Shown here in pieces: positions 23,901 through 35,500 of a stretch of DNA of 64,000 nucleotides. The number at the start of each line of letters is the position of its first letter. Within the stretch, counting starts at the first letter, position 1. Origin of the DNA: Chondrosia reniformis (taxonomy: Eukaryota > Porifera > Demospongiae > Chondrillida > Chondrillidae); the NCBI GenBank assembly GCA_947172415.1, contig OX359201.1, positions 5,270,001 to 5,334,000 on the forward strand, read 5' to 3'. The notes beneath the pieces were generated by a model that saw nothing but the letters and a program-made list of their open reading frames with translations, searched no databases and was not told the DNA's origin. A program made the translations under genes and the position numbers.

Positions 23901-25250
23901 GAGCAATCTCTTGGATCTTGGAACACTCGGGTCATGTCTACCTATTGGAAACATAGAAAAGTGGGTTCAGTGTTTCCATGGTTACACAGAGGTGTCTGCC
24001 TACCTGTTAAAACACGGATAACATTTTCAACTGTAACCTGAAAATGTATAACAAAAGAGTAACAAACAATAACCATGGGCAAGACATTTAGATTATGTAC
24101 AAAACTCTAAGGTCTTCATGAAAGTAGCTTTATCAAGAAAATTTATGTAAAAAATCATTTTGAGTAATCAGAGATTTTGGAACTACAATTTTCATATAAA
24201 CATTTGCTCTACCTATTAACGTTTTGTCCCGAGGTCAACAACATCTTCCTTTATATCTTATAAACATAAAACTTTGAATTCCAGAATATTTACCTCATAA
24301 CCCCTGTAGTCCACTTCTACATCTTCACCATAAATATCAATTTGCTGACTTGCATCATTAATGACAGTAGCTAATTATACAAGAGGAAATTGGCAACTGA
24401 CTGATTGTGTTGGGATCAATGCACTGGATGTCACTGAATGTCACTGAATGCCACTCAATGGATACACAATGGGACACTCAATTTAGAATGATTATAAAAC
24501 AATTAGGCAATTGTGAAGGGAAAGTCATCAAAACACCCGACTCCCTTTTCACAAAGGGAAACGGTATTCTATTGTGTAATATCAAGAGGATGTTGCAGTG
24601 TAGTGCTACAGTGAGGTCACTACAAACGTTTTGTTGCTTTGCTATTAACTATATGTCTCCTACGGACCCCAGGTGAACCTAGTCTCGTACCCAGACCCAT
24701 CTCTGCCATTCCTGCCAACGTGGACCATCCCCAAGCTAATCTGAAATATCTATCTATTAATCTAATAAAGACCTTTTGCAATGGTAAGAATGTTGCAAAA
24801 TAGCTGACCTGGCTTTGCATTCCTAGGATTGCAGGGCATGTCATCTGCCAACATGAGAATAATGTGACTGCACAACAAGACAGGAAGTACGTACTTGAAC
24901 CGCAGTATGAACAACTCCAATGCACCATCACGACTAGCATAATTGAAACGCTAGCTTATAAGCGACTATTGGAGAAATTACCTGTCTGGAATTCCAAGTC
25001 TTTTTACACTTCTATACATTGATAATGCATTTGCAACATGTCTGTAATTAAACCAATACCTCGAGGCACAGATCTACAGTTAAATATAATGTATTTACAT
25101 TCAACATTTATTCTACATTTAACTTTAGCTCACTAAAACCGCCCAGTTATTTGTATGACCGCTTTTATATTCATTTCTGGATAAGGTAAACGAGACAAGA
25201 CAATACAATATCACAATAAATGCTGTCCAACGACAAATGAGGATCGCCAT
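17935..25250 (-). CDS. PIGK: GPI-anchor transamidase catalytic subunit PIGK/GPI8
   Basis: Eleven exons on the - strand: 25250-25134, 25073-24982, 24867-24809, 24370-24294, 24037-24004, 23941-23864, 23310-23214, 22618-22501, 20858-20748, 20438-20361 and 18123-17935 (TAA). Together 1050 nt, 349 residues, with all phases matching. It is a C13 (legumain-like) cysteine peptidase that cleaves the GPI signal and transfers the anchor in the ER. Landmarks: signal peptide, [43 protein letters not shown] (His154) and [10 protein letters not shown] (Cys196). The 42-residue His-Cys spacing equals that of human PIGK (His164/Cys206). Then come [15 protein letters not shown] and VTDFFGS. The C-terminus stops at about 62 residues past VPVTDFFGS and lacks the membrane helix of the human protein. 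Introns hold repeats and an inverted repeat. Confidence 0.95.
19095..19215 (-). repeat. Dispersed repeat family 1, inverted copy in PIGK intron
   Basis: The reverse complement contains AGTGGAGAAGAAG, CCTCATCCAAAAGCTCTC and GGTTTAGTTCCCCTATAGG, in the same order as the 6057-6275 copy. A second fragment with ctcatccaaaac lies near 19850-19905. Confidence 0.65.
20085..20240 (+). repeat. Dispersed repeat family 1, copy in PIGK intron
   Basis: Contains GGCTCAGTGGAGAAGAAG, CAAAAGCTCTCACTAGGTTT and AGATGCAGCATGTTG in family order. Confidence 0.7.
21425..21668. repeat. 17-19 bp tandem repeat in PIGK intron
   Basis: About 13 units of acctatatagccatcat, with a longer variant carrying an extra ta (tatatatagccatcacacc). 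It lies between exons 20748-20858 and 22501-22618. Confidence 0.93.
22847..22940. repeat. Inverted repeat in PIGK intron
   Basis: ATCTTTTGAAAGGATC at 22847-22862 is perfectly inverted at 22925-22940, with a 62-bp loop holding gggtcgaaacgtctgac. A direct word, gaggattttgtta, flanks both sides. It may be a small foldback element. Confidence 0.7.
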
Positions 25251-25449
25251 TTTCTACTCATTATGATGTCATAAGACTAGCAAATATTATTTATTCTGAC
25301 GTAATGCATCGGTTGCCTCAGAAAAAATCTCGTGATTTCCGTACTTCCAAATAAGGGAGTGATTTCATATTAAAACCGCAAGGTAGCTGACGAGGTCGCT
25401 TTATAATTCGACTTGCCTCCTCCTCTGGAGTTTCTAAGAAGTCGAAATA
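25251..25449. promoter_or_regulatory. Probable bidirectional promoter (PIGK / SERTA gene)
   Basis: 199 bp between the divergent start codons at 25250 (-) and 25450 (+). No specific binding sites claimed. Confidence 0.5.
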
Positions 25450-26193
25450 ATGAATTTTTCTCCTATTGTAGGCAACAGCATGAACCGATTTCTAGAGGCA
25501 AATCATATATACGAAGTTTCTGTAAGAAAATTAACAGACATTCCTCAGAGAGGGAGAAAATCTAAAGAAGTACCGTTGTCAAGGGTGGTTTTAGTCAATT
25601 CTGTGGTAAACAAGTTGAGAGACGAAATTACAGGGAGTCCTCTTGACGATTTATCGACAAGGCACTTAGGTGAGAGTCGTTTACTGGCGGCAATGAGCGA
25701 GGTAGTAGAAGAGCGGCCTCAACCTGTCCTCCCCGGGCGCCCTAGTGACATGGACTATAGTTTGGATCAAGTAATTACTAATAACCCGATTCTTTCTGAA
25801 ATACTTGAAAATCAGGAAGCTATGGAAGAAGACGAAGAAGATGAAATGGAACTGGGCTCACAGTTAAGTCCTAGACTACCGTCTGATTTTGAAGATGACG
25901 AGTATCATTACAGTGGTCAGCGGAAGCGCGAACATTTTGATATCGATGACAAAGAGAATCGAACTGTATTCTCGGATAGTAAAAGGTCAAGAACAAGTGA
26001 GATGGATTCTTACTTGAAGAACATTTGGTCAGCGCCGTCCGAAGTACTATCGGATAACCACTGGAATAAAGGATCAGACCACCATTTTAAGTTTGGCACA
26101 GATAATAATTCATCAATCAGTTTGAATTCTGTAATATGGAGTACAGGTACAACTCAAGAGAATCACTGGACCACGACTTTGTGTGCGTACTGA
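25450..26193 (+). CDS. SERTA-domain-like protein, intronless
   Basis: One exon, 247 residues. Residues 17-60 fit the SERTA pattern: a hydrophobic-x-x-S-x-x-KL start (IYEVSVRKL) and, after a Pro, VVLVNSVVNKLRDEI, matching the P-x-LR-x-x-VLV-x-N-x-LR pattern of SERTAD proteins. The middle is acidic (MEEDEEDEMELG), as in SERTAD transactivation regions. A basic stretch (KRSRT) near 178 may be a nuclear signal. SERTAD proteins are small, mostly single-exon transcriptional co-regulators acting with E2F/DP and PHD or bromodomain factors. The family call is by motif only; an IER2/IER5-type early-response protein is an alternative because its N-terminal box looks similar. Confidence 0.62.
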   Translation: MNFSPIVGNSMNRFLEANHIYEVSVRKLTDIPQRGRKSKEVPLSRVVLVNSVVNKLRDEITGSPLDDLSTRHLGESRLLAAMSEVVEERPQPVLPGRPSDMDYSLDQVITNNPILSEILENQEAMEEDEEDEMELGSQLSPRLPSDFEDDEYHYSGQRKREHFDIDDKENRTVFSDSKRSRTSEMDSYLKNIWSAPSEVLSDNHWNKGSDHHFKFGTDNNSSISLNSVIWSTGTTQENHWTTTLCAY

Positions 26194-26550
26194 ACTGTCA
26201 TGACTTGTTGCTTGTGTTTTTGTAGAGCAAATTAGTGTGTCTTCATGTTCTGGTTAATGTATTTAGTAAACTGCTCGTTTTTATGACCCTAGTCATATCT
26301 GAACATGGTATGCTATGTATAATGTTATCATTTTGTACAAATTTCTCATCAGTTATTTGATTGTCATTCAAATTATAACATTAACAACGAGAAAGAGTGA
26401 ATTGCTAGAACTTTAATGCAATATATATTTGAAGTAAAATTATTTTAAGAAAAGGGCTAGCTATACATGCATATATAGTTACATAGTCAGGATGTAAGAT
26501 ATTCTGAATGGTACTCTAAATGCATTCAGGATGTCCTATGTCTGATGCAC

Positions 26551-29500
26551 TCATTCACTGGCTGGTGCAATGGACATGACCTTTCCAAATAAGTAATGCT
26601 GAATAACTGGAAACTTGTTTAATACCTGGCATGGCATGGTATAAACAGTAAAGGAAGCAATGATTGAATAAAGCCATATCATATATATTGTTTCATTACT
26701 TACTTCAGCTTTATACATTTTAATGAGTCCGGAGTTGATTTTGCTCCATTCCGGAACATCAGTCATACCCCATAATGTATTGGAGTGTTCAAAGAAAGGG
26801 CCTTTCTTAACCTACAGCACATAAATCAGTCTTTGGTGAGCCCTTGGCTAAAGAGCCCTGGGTGTTCCAACAAACACACTTGTACATGATTTCAATGAAT
26901 TGTTGTAGCACAAAAGAATAGGAAAATGTATTACTAGTGTACTACAGACATTTAGACAATGATTAAGGGATTTGAACAAGTTTAACAATTACAAGACAAG
27001 TTGACAGTTGTTCATGATTGTGCAACAAAATGTTATAAAAATTTTATGCAAGTTCCTTTGGAACAAGGTTCACAGTTTATACTAATATCTTTGACCCACA
27101 CAAACATTAACAATGTGCAAACCACAGGTCATGACTTATACTCACTGAGTTACTGTTACCATGGAAACTAATAAATAATTGACTTGTAGGTCTATGGAGG
27201 TGCATTCTATTAACTATTGGAGGCCTAACATAGTGACCGCTTACTTAAGGACAGATGCTTTGGTGGTCAGGCCATGGTCTATGGGCATTCTTAGAAGCCC
27301 TGCAAGTAAGGAAGTTACAAACTGATAATTCACTTTAAGTGTAAATATGGCAGTCAAACCACAAAAGTGTCCCCATGTCATGATGTCATTCAGTGGGGCC
27401 AAGTATGGCTTCTTCACTATTGAACAATAGACCCAAAACAGGATTGGGGAAACCCAGGCTACTAAAATTAATAATTCTGAAAATGGTCGGCAAATATATT
27501 ACATGTATACACTAGAATGATGACACAGATCTGCTAATAAGCAGCTATATATGTATCAAATATCATTTGAATATACCTGTAATACTTATCCTTTCACATT
27601 ATATATATATGCATTAACTGAAATTGACACCAATGTTCAGAAAAGGATTTAAGAGACAAAAACAATATATATTACACAAATCACTTGGTGAGCTGGGAGG
27701 ATTATATTACTGTAAAGTTTAAACTTCAAAAGTGACTGCAATCTTTCAAGTAGAGAGGAGGAAGACCTATGGAGTGACCTGATAAGGCTTCATCAGATAA
27801 GGTTTCACCAGCCAAATGGTCTCCCAAGAAACTTGTATCTAATCAAGTTTACAGTCCGGATGTGTACAACTTGGTACTAACTTAGAATGTGTTTTTATAC
27901 TAAATGGTTAATAAGGAGAACCATCTAGACTACCTGATAATTGATGGCACATGTACCTTAAGACGAGGACACTTATGTACACCATATGAAGATGCAAATT
28001 AATAATATCACGTCTTTCCAATGACTACTGATTAATATTGTATACCACCTAAGAGAGGAACATCAGAAAATCAAGTAAAAGTCATCAGTCTTTAATGTCC
28101 TCAATTACTGTCTCACTCTATATTAGACCATGTCTATACATCTTCAAAACATTATTAGATCACATCATCATTGGTATATACACAATACATTACCTCACTG
28201 AGACCTTGAATACAATGGATGATGTTACCTAGCTGGCTACACCATCCCATAACTATCAATTGAAACACTTTTGTTACCATTATACAATGTCACATGCAGC
28301 TGAGAATGGAAGAAAAAAGGTTTGACCATACCCGCATTCAAAGCTCTCTAGACTTGCCTTAAGTTAAAATCTAGTTCTTTTGTATGTTTCCTTATATGCT
28401 TGTCAATCATATTTACAGGAAAAAGGTGTTTTAGATTACCATTCAGCTAACTATCTCACTGCTATCATGATAGCAGTGGAATGAATAACAATGGTCTATA
28501 CATATGCCTATCTCACAATACAACAATAACTTTTCTGACTAAAACTCTGAAACCAACCTTAATGGAGAGAAAGACAGTAAATTGATTATCATGTTCTGAC
28601 CCAGTTAGATGGTTGCTGAGAATGCTTCTTGTAATAACAAGTTGCTTTAATTGACACACAGTTATTGATCATTGTAAAAATAGTTTTCATATTGTATTAT
28701 GTACAAGGTACAGAGTGTATCAAGCAAGCCATCAACCTTCTCTGTACCTTCACACCTATCTTAGGTGAACCTGTTATATGTATACTGTAAATCCCTTTAT
28801 TTAAGCGGAACCAAAAGTCAGCGAAACTGGATTTTACCCCTACGTAGCGGAATTTAATATTAGTGACTTACAAGATGCAGGGAAGTCTTGTTAGTTTATT
28901 ACAGTAATACAGTATAGTAGTAGTACTATATTAAGCGAACTCTAATTTTAGTGGTAAATGTCAAATCGCTAATATAGCTACATTTACTAGCATGCTAATA
29001 ATAAGGGATTTACAGTAGATGATTGACAATTACATAATATTGCTGTAGTAGACTTAAAGGTACCTATCTTGTAATTTCTTCTCTTTTGTTTGCTTTCTAA
29101 GGAAGTTACTAATGTAACTCTTGTTTGGTAAATTTCCCTTTTACATGAGAGCTTTATGTTAAATGAACCTTTTATTAGTTTATCTTCTAAAGGCTTCAGT
29201 GATCAAACAATGTAACAATGTTAGGAGCTGACAGCCAATTTTATTATTAAACTGAATTTATAAAGAACTTTTTTATTCCTATTACCAATCCAACTTCACA
29301 TTAGACAGCTCCTTGAATAAAAGCATATTATGTATGTGTTACTATTAGAGAAAGTTTTTCAGTGTGAAGACATGATAGTTTCTTAAGTTTCCCTTTTGAC
29401 ACAAAGGATGACTACATTGTCCCTGGAGAGACTAGACACAACAGAAGGGGTTAATTATAAGGTGTTGCTGCTGAAGCCATACAAGCAGCTGGAGGGTGGG

Positions 29501-32500
29501 GTGTGCTCTTTGTTGTCACAAGTACTAAAACATAGCTCTGAGAATTGATTTTCCTAATTGGAAATCTAATCCTAAAAGAACTTGTAAATAAATAATTTAC
29601 ATACATAAAACATGATTTCTGGTACTTTCTGCAAGGGTACAATCTGATAGTGACACAAGTCATGACTAAAGAGGCAGACACTGAGGTGTTAACATGTGAA
29701 ATGCAGCAAAATCAGAACTATTAGCATACAAAGAGAAATAATTTTGTCTGATGTGGGTGTTAAAATAACACACAAAGAGATATGGTAATATTAGTTTGTT
29801 ATGACTGCTATATTTAACCCACCCACTCAGGTCTCCTCTATATATAGTATAGTACAGTGACAAAAAGTGTTCACTTTAGATAGCACTACACAACCACAAG
29901 TCTTTTGATTTGTGTTAGAAGGTATACCAAACACAATACGTATGTGCTATGTGTATATAGAAGGTATTAGCATATACACACTCGTACTTCATTAATGTAC
30001 TTGATACAAGCCAGAAACATGTATTCATCAGAAAAGGTTCGAGCCAATTGTGGATCGGAAAAATCACTAGTCTTTACTGGAGGATCTGGTCCCATTAATT
30101 GGGCACTGCCCCAAATGAATGGTATAAACTGGTAGTCATCCAATCCCCACACTCCATGGCTCCCAGCTGGCTCTTGTCTGTAGGTAACTTGAACGTTTCT
30201 TGCTACATCCAAATACCTATAGATACAAATAATAAAACACTATATCATGAATGACAGTAAGTAGTACATCAATATAATGAATTCCATTCTTGCAGGATAG
30301 CTACTATTCAGAAACACACAAGTCCTTTTGCAAATATTTCTTCCGATCTATAGATATAATTCAGTAGAGTTTGTGTGCTTGTTTGTTTGTTACCGCATTA
30401 CTCCATCGTTTTTGGACGAAATGCAGTCTAACTCTCACGGATTATGGAGTATCACTTGGGAAGTGACCTGAAGTATCTCATTTACGAAAATTCGCCGCTG
30501 CGGAGAAGAGCGTCCAGTCTCAAATTTATGTACGGGAGAGACGCCATTTTTTTTATCGTTGTTCCTAACCATGTAACTCCCCGTCTAGCTGCCGTTTCAA
30601 CGCAGGATCGTCAGAAGCGCTGTCGTGGAAGCGCCATCGTCACAGCGCCGGAGCGGAGAAGCCCGAAGGCGGGCTTCTATGCTAGTTGCTAATAATTGGT
30701 GCTTACTACTAAATCAATCATGATACACTAGAGAGTGTACTGCTTGTCTCAGCAGAATACTGTGGATAGATAGTTTGAATACAAATTGACAGCTGGACAT
30801 ATAATACAATAGATGGCTTGAATACACAAATTAATAGTTGTGTGTTCTCTTTGTTTTGAATGGACCATTAAACACAATGCTCCAATACTTGACCCCAGAA
30901 ACATTCGGGTTACTGTATTTGGTAGTATCTGATTTAACCAACACACGATACAGTAATGTCTCTGGATTTACCTAATATGTCCCACTAGAATTACATCTAA
31001 CAATGAAGATAGACTAGAAAATAATCTCATTAATTAAGGTGGACAAACTTGAGGCTGCATTACCCTGTAACTAAAATTACAGATAATCGAAATTTAGATA
31101 GTTTATTAATTGGCTCTGCATTATCAGAAAACAAACTAAAGGTAATCAATCCTCCTAGGATCCCAGGATGACACCTGCTTCAACAAAGGGGAAATGGATG
31201 AGGTAACGAAATGTGAAACAGAATCTTTAGGCTTTGGAACTACATATTCTATTTCCAGCTTATATAATAGAATTAGCAGTATCACTGAATAAATGTATGT
31301 ATTCACTTTACCAATGGACATTACTCACTGTATCTGCAAGCTAACATATACAATTCATCATATAATAATACTCCATAGATTAGCCATCATATAATACTCC
31401 TTGAATTAGCCATCATATAATACTCCATAGATTAGCCATCATATAATACTCCTTGAATTAGCCATCATATAATACTACTCCATAGATTAGCCATCATATA
31501 ATACTACTCCATAGATTAGCCATCATATAATACTCCATGGATTAGCCATCATATAATACTCCATAGATTAACACAATTGGTCTGATTGCTAAAGCTTCAT
31601 AAAAATGTTCTTACTTGACAAAAATCTTTAATGCTATGTCAACAGCATCGTCCTCTTTGAGTGCCCTAACCTTCATCAGAGCACACAGAAAGGTGGCAAA
31701 CCTGGCTTCATGACCTGTGGAAGCAAAGGGATGGAGTCCAACATGCATACTATAGACTCTCCACGTAACTTCAAAAAGAAAATGAAAGCTTCTAAATAAT
31801 AATTATACATATACTGTAAATGGATGTAATTCTACATTTTCCTGTCACAAACCAACTTCTTTCTCATTAAAGATGCTTTGAAAAGCTTAAAACACATATT
31901 TGATAAATACATGTAATATATAAGAAACCGAAAATAGGCGGCCATTTCAATAATACCATTCAGAAGACATAGCAGAGCGAGGATCACCTAAACTAATTTC
32001 TACTTCATTATTTAAAAAAATATCCGTCAGTTAGTTTTGTGAAAGTTGGAATAAATTGCTCCTTTTCTATTGGTTTACATGCAAAGTACGCGCGGGTACA
32101 TACTTATACACAATTGTCAGTTAACAAGCAATTAGAACAAAAACAGTGCACTTTGCCTCAGAACAGACTTGCTCAATTCACTTAAGCATTAACAACATGA
32201 GATCTAAAGCCGATCTTAAAGCATCAATATTATCATCATTGAACTCTGGATATTACCCTTACATGAGCAGGCAGGGCTAATATCCACAGAGTTCAATGAC
32301 GATGATATTAACAATATGCTTCATATGTACACAACTCCAATGCATACACTAGTTCTCTTAAACAGTAAAACAGCTTTTAAACAGCTCCCTATGTAATGTC
32401 CTAATACAGTCATATAAGTAAGTCTACACCTCTAGATGTGTCAGTTAAAACTTAACTAGATATACGTACATGTATGGTTGCCCGCTTCTACACACAGTAT

Positions 32501-35500
32501 ATGACTATATAAGGAATGTAAACACACTCATAACATTCCACGTACTGTATATACTTACCAGTCAAATAATTTTAAGCACTAACTATATCCAATATTGTTC
32601 ACACAGCCATAACGGCTGCATTTTGTTATGAGGTAATTCAAAACCTATTAAGTGTGTAGGGGGTTAAATGGACATGCATACATAGCTGCATACTCTAATA
32701 AAGATTGTCTGATGTCAATCTGGTTGCCACAGACATTAAACTTTCACCTGAAACCAGCCAGATGCATTCACTATCCCACACATAATAAGAAGCCCTTTAA
32801 CTACATACCTATGTATAGTCGCTACAAAGAGGTAGGCAGAGAAATTCAATTTCAGCGTGGAAATCCTATTAGTATAACATGAGGTCACCATGGGAACCAT
32901 GTAGCATAAGGGGGTTAAGATAGGCACATGGGAACATTCAGATAAAGTGAGTTCAAATTCTTAATTACCTCTAATTTGTAAGTCTACTTAGTGTCTAATG
33001 TCATAAAATTGTTTGAAGGTGCAGTTCCCATAAGAAGTCCCTTAATCCTTACACAATTTATAAGCGTTATCTCTTTAGAGCCATTGGACACAAAAGTATT
33101 TCATCAACAACAGGTAATAGTACATTTCCAGATATAAATGCAAGCAGCCATTAAATATCTCATTATTGCAAACCAGGTATTCTTAAGCTGCATATGACAG
33201 TTATTGCAAGATATGGTCAATAAGGAAAATACACTACTAAACCAAATCACTGGACTATCGACCAATCACTGGATAGCTACCACTATCGACCAATCACTGG
33301 ACAGCTACCACTATCAACCAATCACTGGACAGCTACCACTATCGACCAATCACTGGACAGCTACCACTATCGACCAATCACTGGACAGCTACCACTATCG
33401 ACCAATCACTGGACAGCTACCACTATCGACCAATCACTGGACAGCTACCACTATCGACCAATCACTGGACAGCTACCACTATCGACCAATCACTGGACAG
33501 CTACCACTATCGACCAATCACTGGACAGCTACCACTATCAACTAATCACTGGACAGCTACCACTATCGACCAATCACTGGACAGCTACCACTATCGACCA
33601 ATCACTGGACAGCTACCACTATCGACCAATCACTGGACAGCTACCACTATCGACCAATCACTGGACAGCTACCACTATCGACCAATCACTGGACAGCTAC
33701 CACTATCGACCAATCACTGGACAGCTACTATAATTATACCACCTGTTGGCAATTGGTTGTGTCTGTCCACAAGCTATGAACGAAAGACAGTCACCCAGCT
33801 TGCTACAGCCATGGAATTGCAATGCTATTGGAATGAGGGTCACTCACCAGTTCTATAAGCGTAGAGAGTAAATCTAATAATGCACAAGACATTGGTTACT
33901 GTAGCTTACTGCATATAGCCTAAACTGCTAGTGAATGATTCCCATATTTTCCTAAAACGTTGATGACTCAATAGTTGTGGTTACCCTGCTCAAGATAGGA
34001 ATGTCTAATATCAATAAGAGGCTTCTACACTAAAATACAATCTGTAGTGACTGTCAAGGTTGGCCATTTAGAATTAGATGATGAAATTTGAGACTCCAAG
34101 AAGGAACTTGTATACTTCCAGTTGGTCTTCAAGTTCAGCCTTAAATACACTCCTCAATCCTCACTGAAGATGAGGTCCACAAGGCAAAAAAGGAAAAAAA
34201 TAACAATTGTATACATTTAGGTCTTCAGATAATTGAATTGCTAGAGAAATGAAGCAGTAGAAGTTGGAATAACAGATTCCTAAACTACTCTCTACAGAAA
34301 GTGCAATGAAGTAAGGAGAGTAACTCTTGAAGTGGAGCTAGCATAGTTTGTCACTTTAAGGTTGGTGTTTCAGTCCATGGCCCTCCTCCACCCCTCAACA
34401 GAATGCAAACAGCAGCTTCATCAGGCGTGACAGTAATGTATTCATGGGATTCCACAGAGTGGATATAGATTACCATTCACATGTGCTCCAATACATGAGA
34501 TATGTATCAGACTATCAGTTGCACCAACTTATAAAACACACAAGTGGGGATGTAGAGGTTAGTTACTATCTTGCGACACAGTCTTGGAAAGGACATATCT
34601 TGCGACACACTCTTGGAAAGGACATATCTTGTGACACAGTCCTGGAAGGACATATATTGCGACACAGTCTTGGAAAGGACATATCTTGCGACACAGTCCT
34701 GGAAAGGACATATCTTGCGACACACTCTTGGAAAGGACAATATATGTTAACATCCCAAGTTTGTAAATGTAGCATTGAATCAAATTGAAATTTTGAATTA
34801 CAGATCATGTAGGCAAATATACTGCTGGACTAATATCTAGTACTAGAAGTATGTAGGCATTTCACCCAGTGCTACCTATAAGTACATAAGTTCATTATTA
34901 TTACATATAATTAATAAAAATTACATATATGTAAATGCAATGGGTACTTGTCTTTCAATTTTCTATCATATCCTTTGCTAAACCCTACCACTATGATGTT
35001 GTTTTAGAGGCTGTTATTGTATACAGATTGTTTTTCTACATATTTCACATCCAAGCATTCCTTATGGTATATAGATGGTAAACATTACATTGAGATAGGA
35101 ATGTTAACGATAATAGGAATGCAGCAAGTAGTTATATTCCTTTATGGGAATATACCTGCTGTGTATCTAAATGACGGCATTTCCTTTAAAACTATGTTTA
35201 CAATAAGCCAATAGCATTGAGCATACGAATAGCCAGCCCGATCTATTCACTGATTCATGTATGGGGTGATACAGTGTGAAACACATATATGCAATAGACT
35301 ATGATATTGGATGCACAACAGAATATGATAACTTGGCTAATTTAGCATCAGTAACATTTAGTAAATGACCCGAAGGTCTCCATTATAGTGAACACAACAA
35401 AAATCTTTTCATTTGAAAACAGAATATGTAAGTCAGTCAGATCTACAGATAGCATACGGAGGACACATCAGACAGTCAGATCTACAGATTGCATATGGAG

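Noticed and set aside
33204..33545. Open frame of LDSYHYRPITGQ-type repeats
   Set aside because: A by-product of the 28-bp array, with no start context, splice sites or composition outside the repeat.
34444..34788. 114-codon frame over the 29-30 bp repeat
   Set aside because: It spans the tandem repeat and has no independent coding signal.
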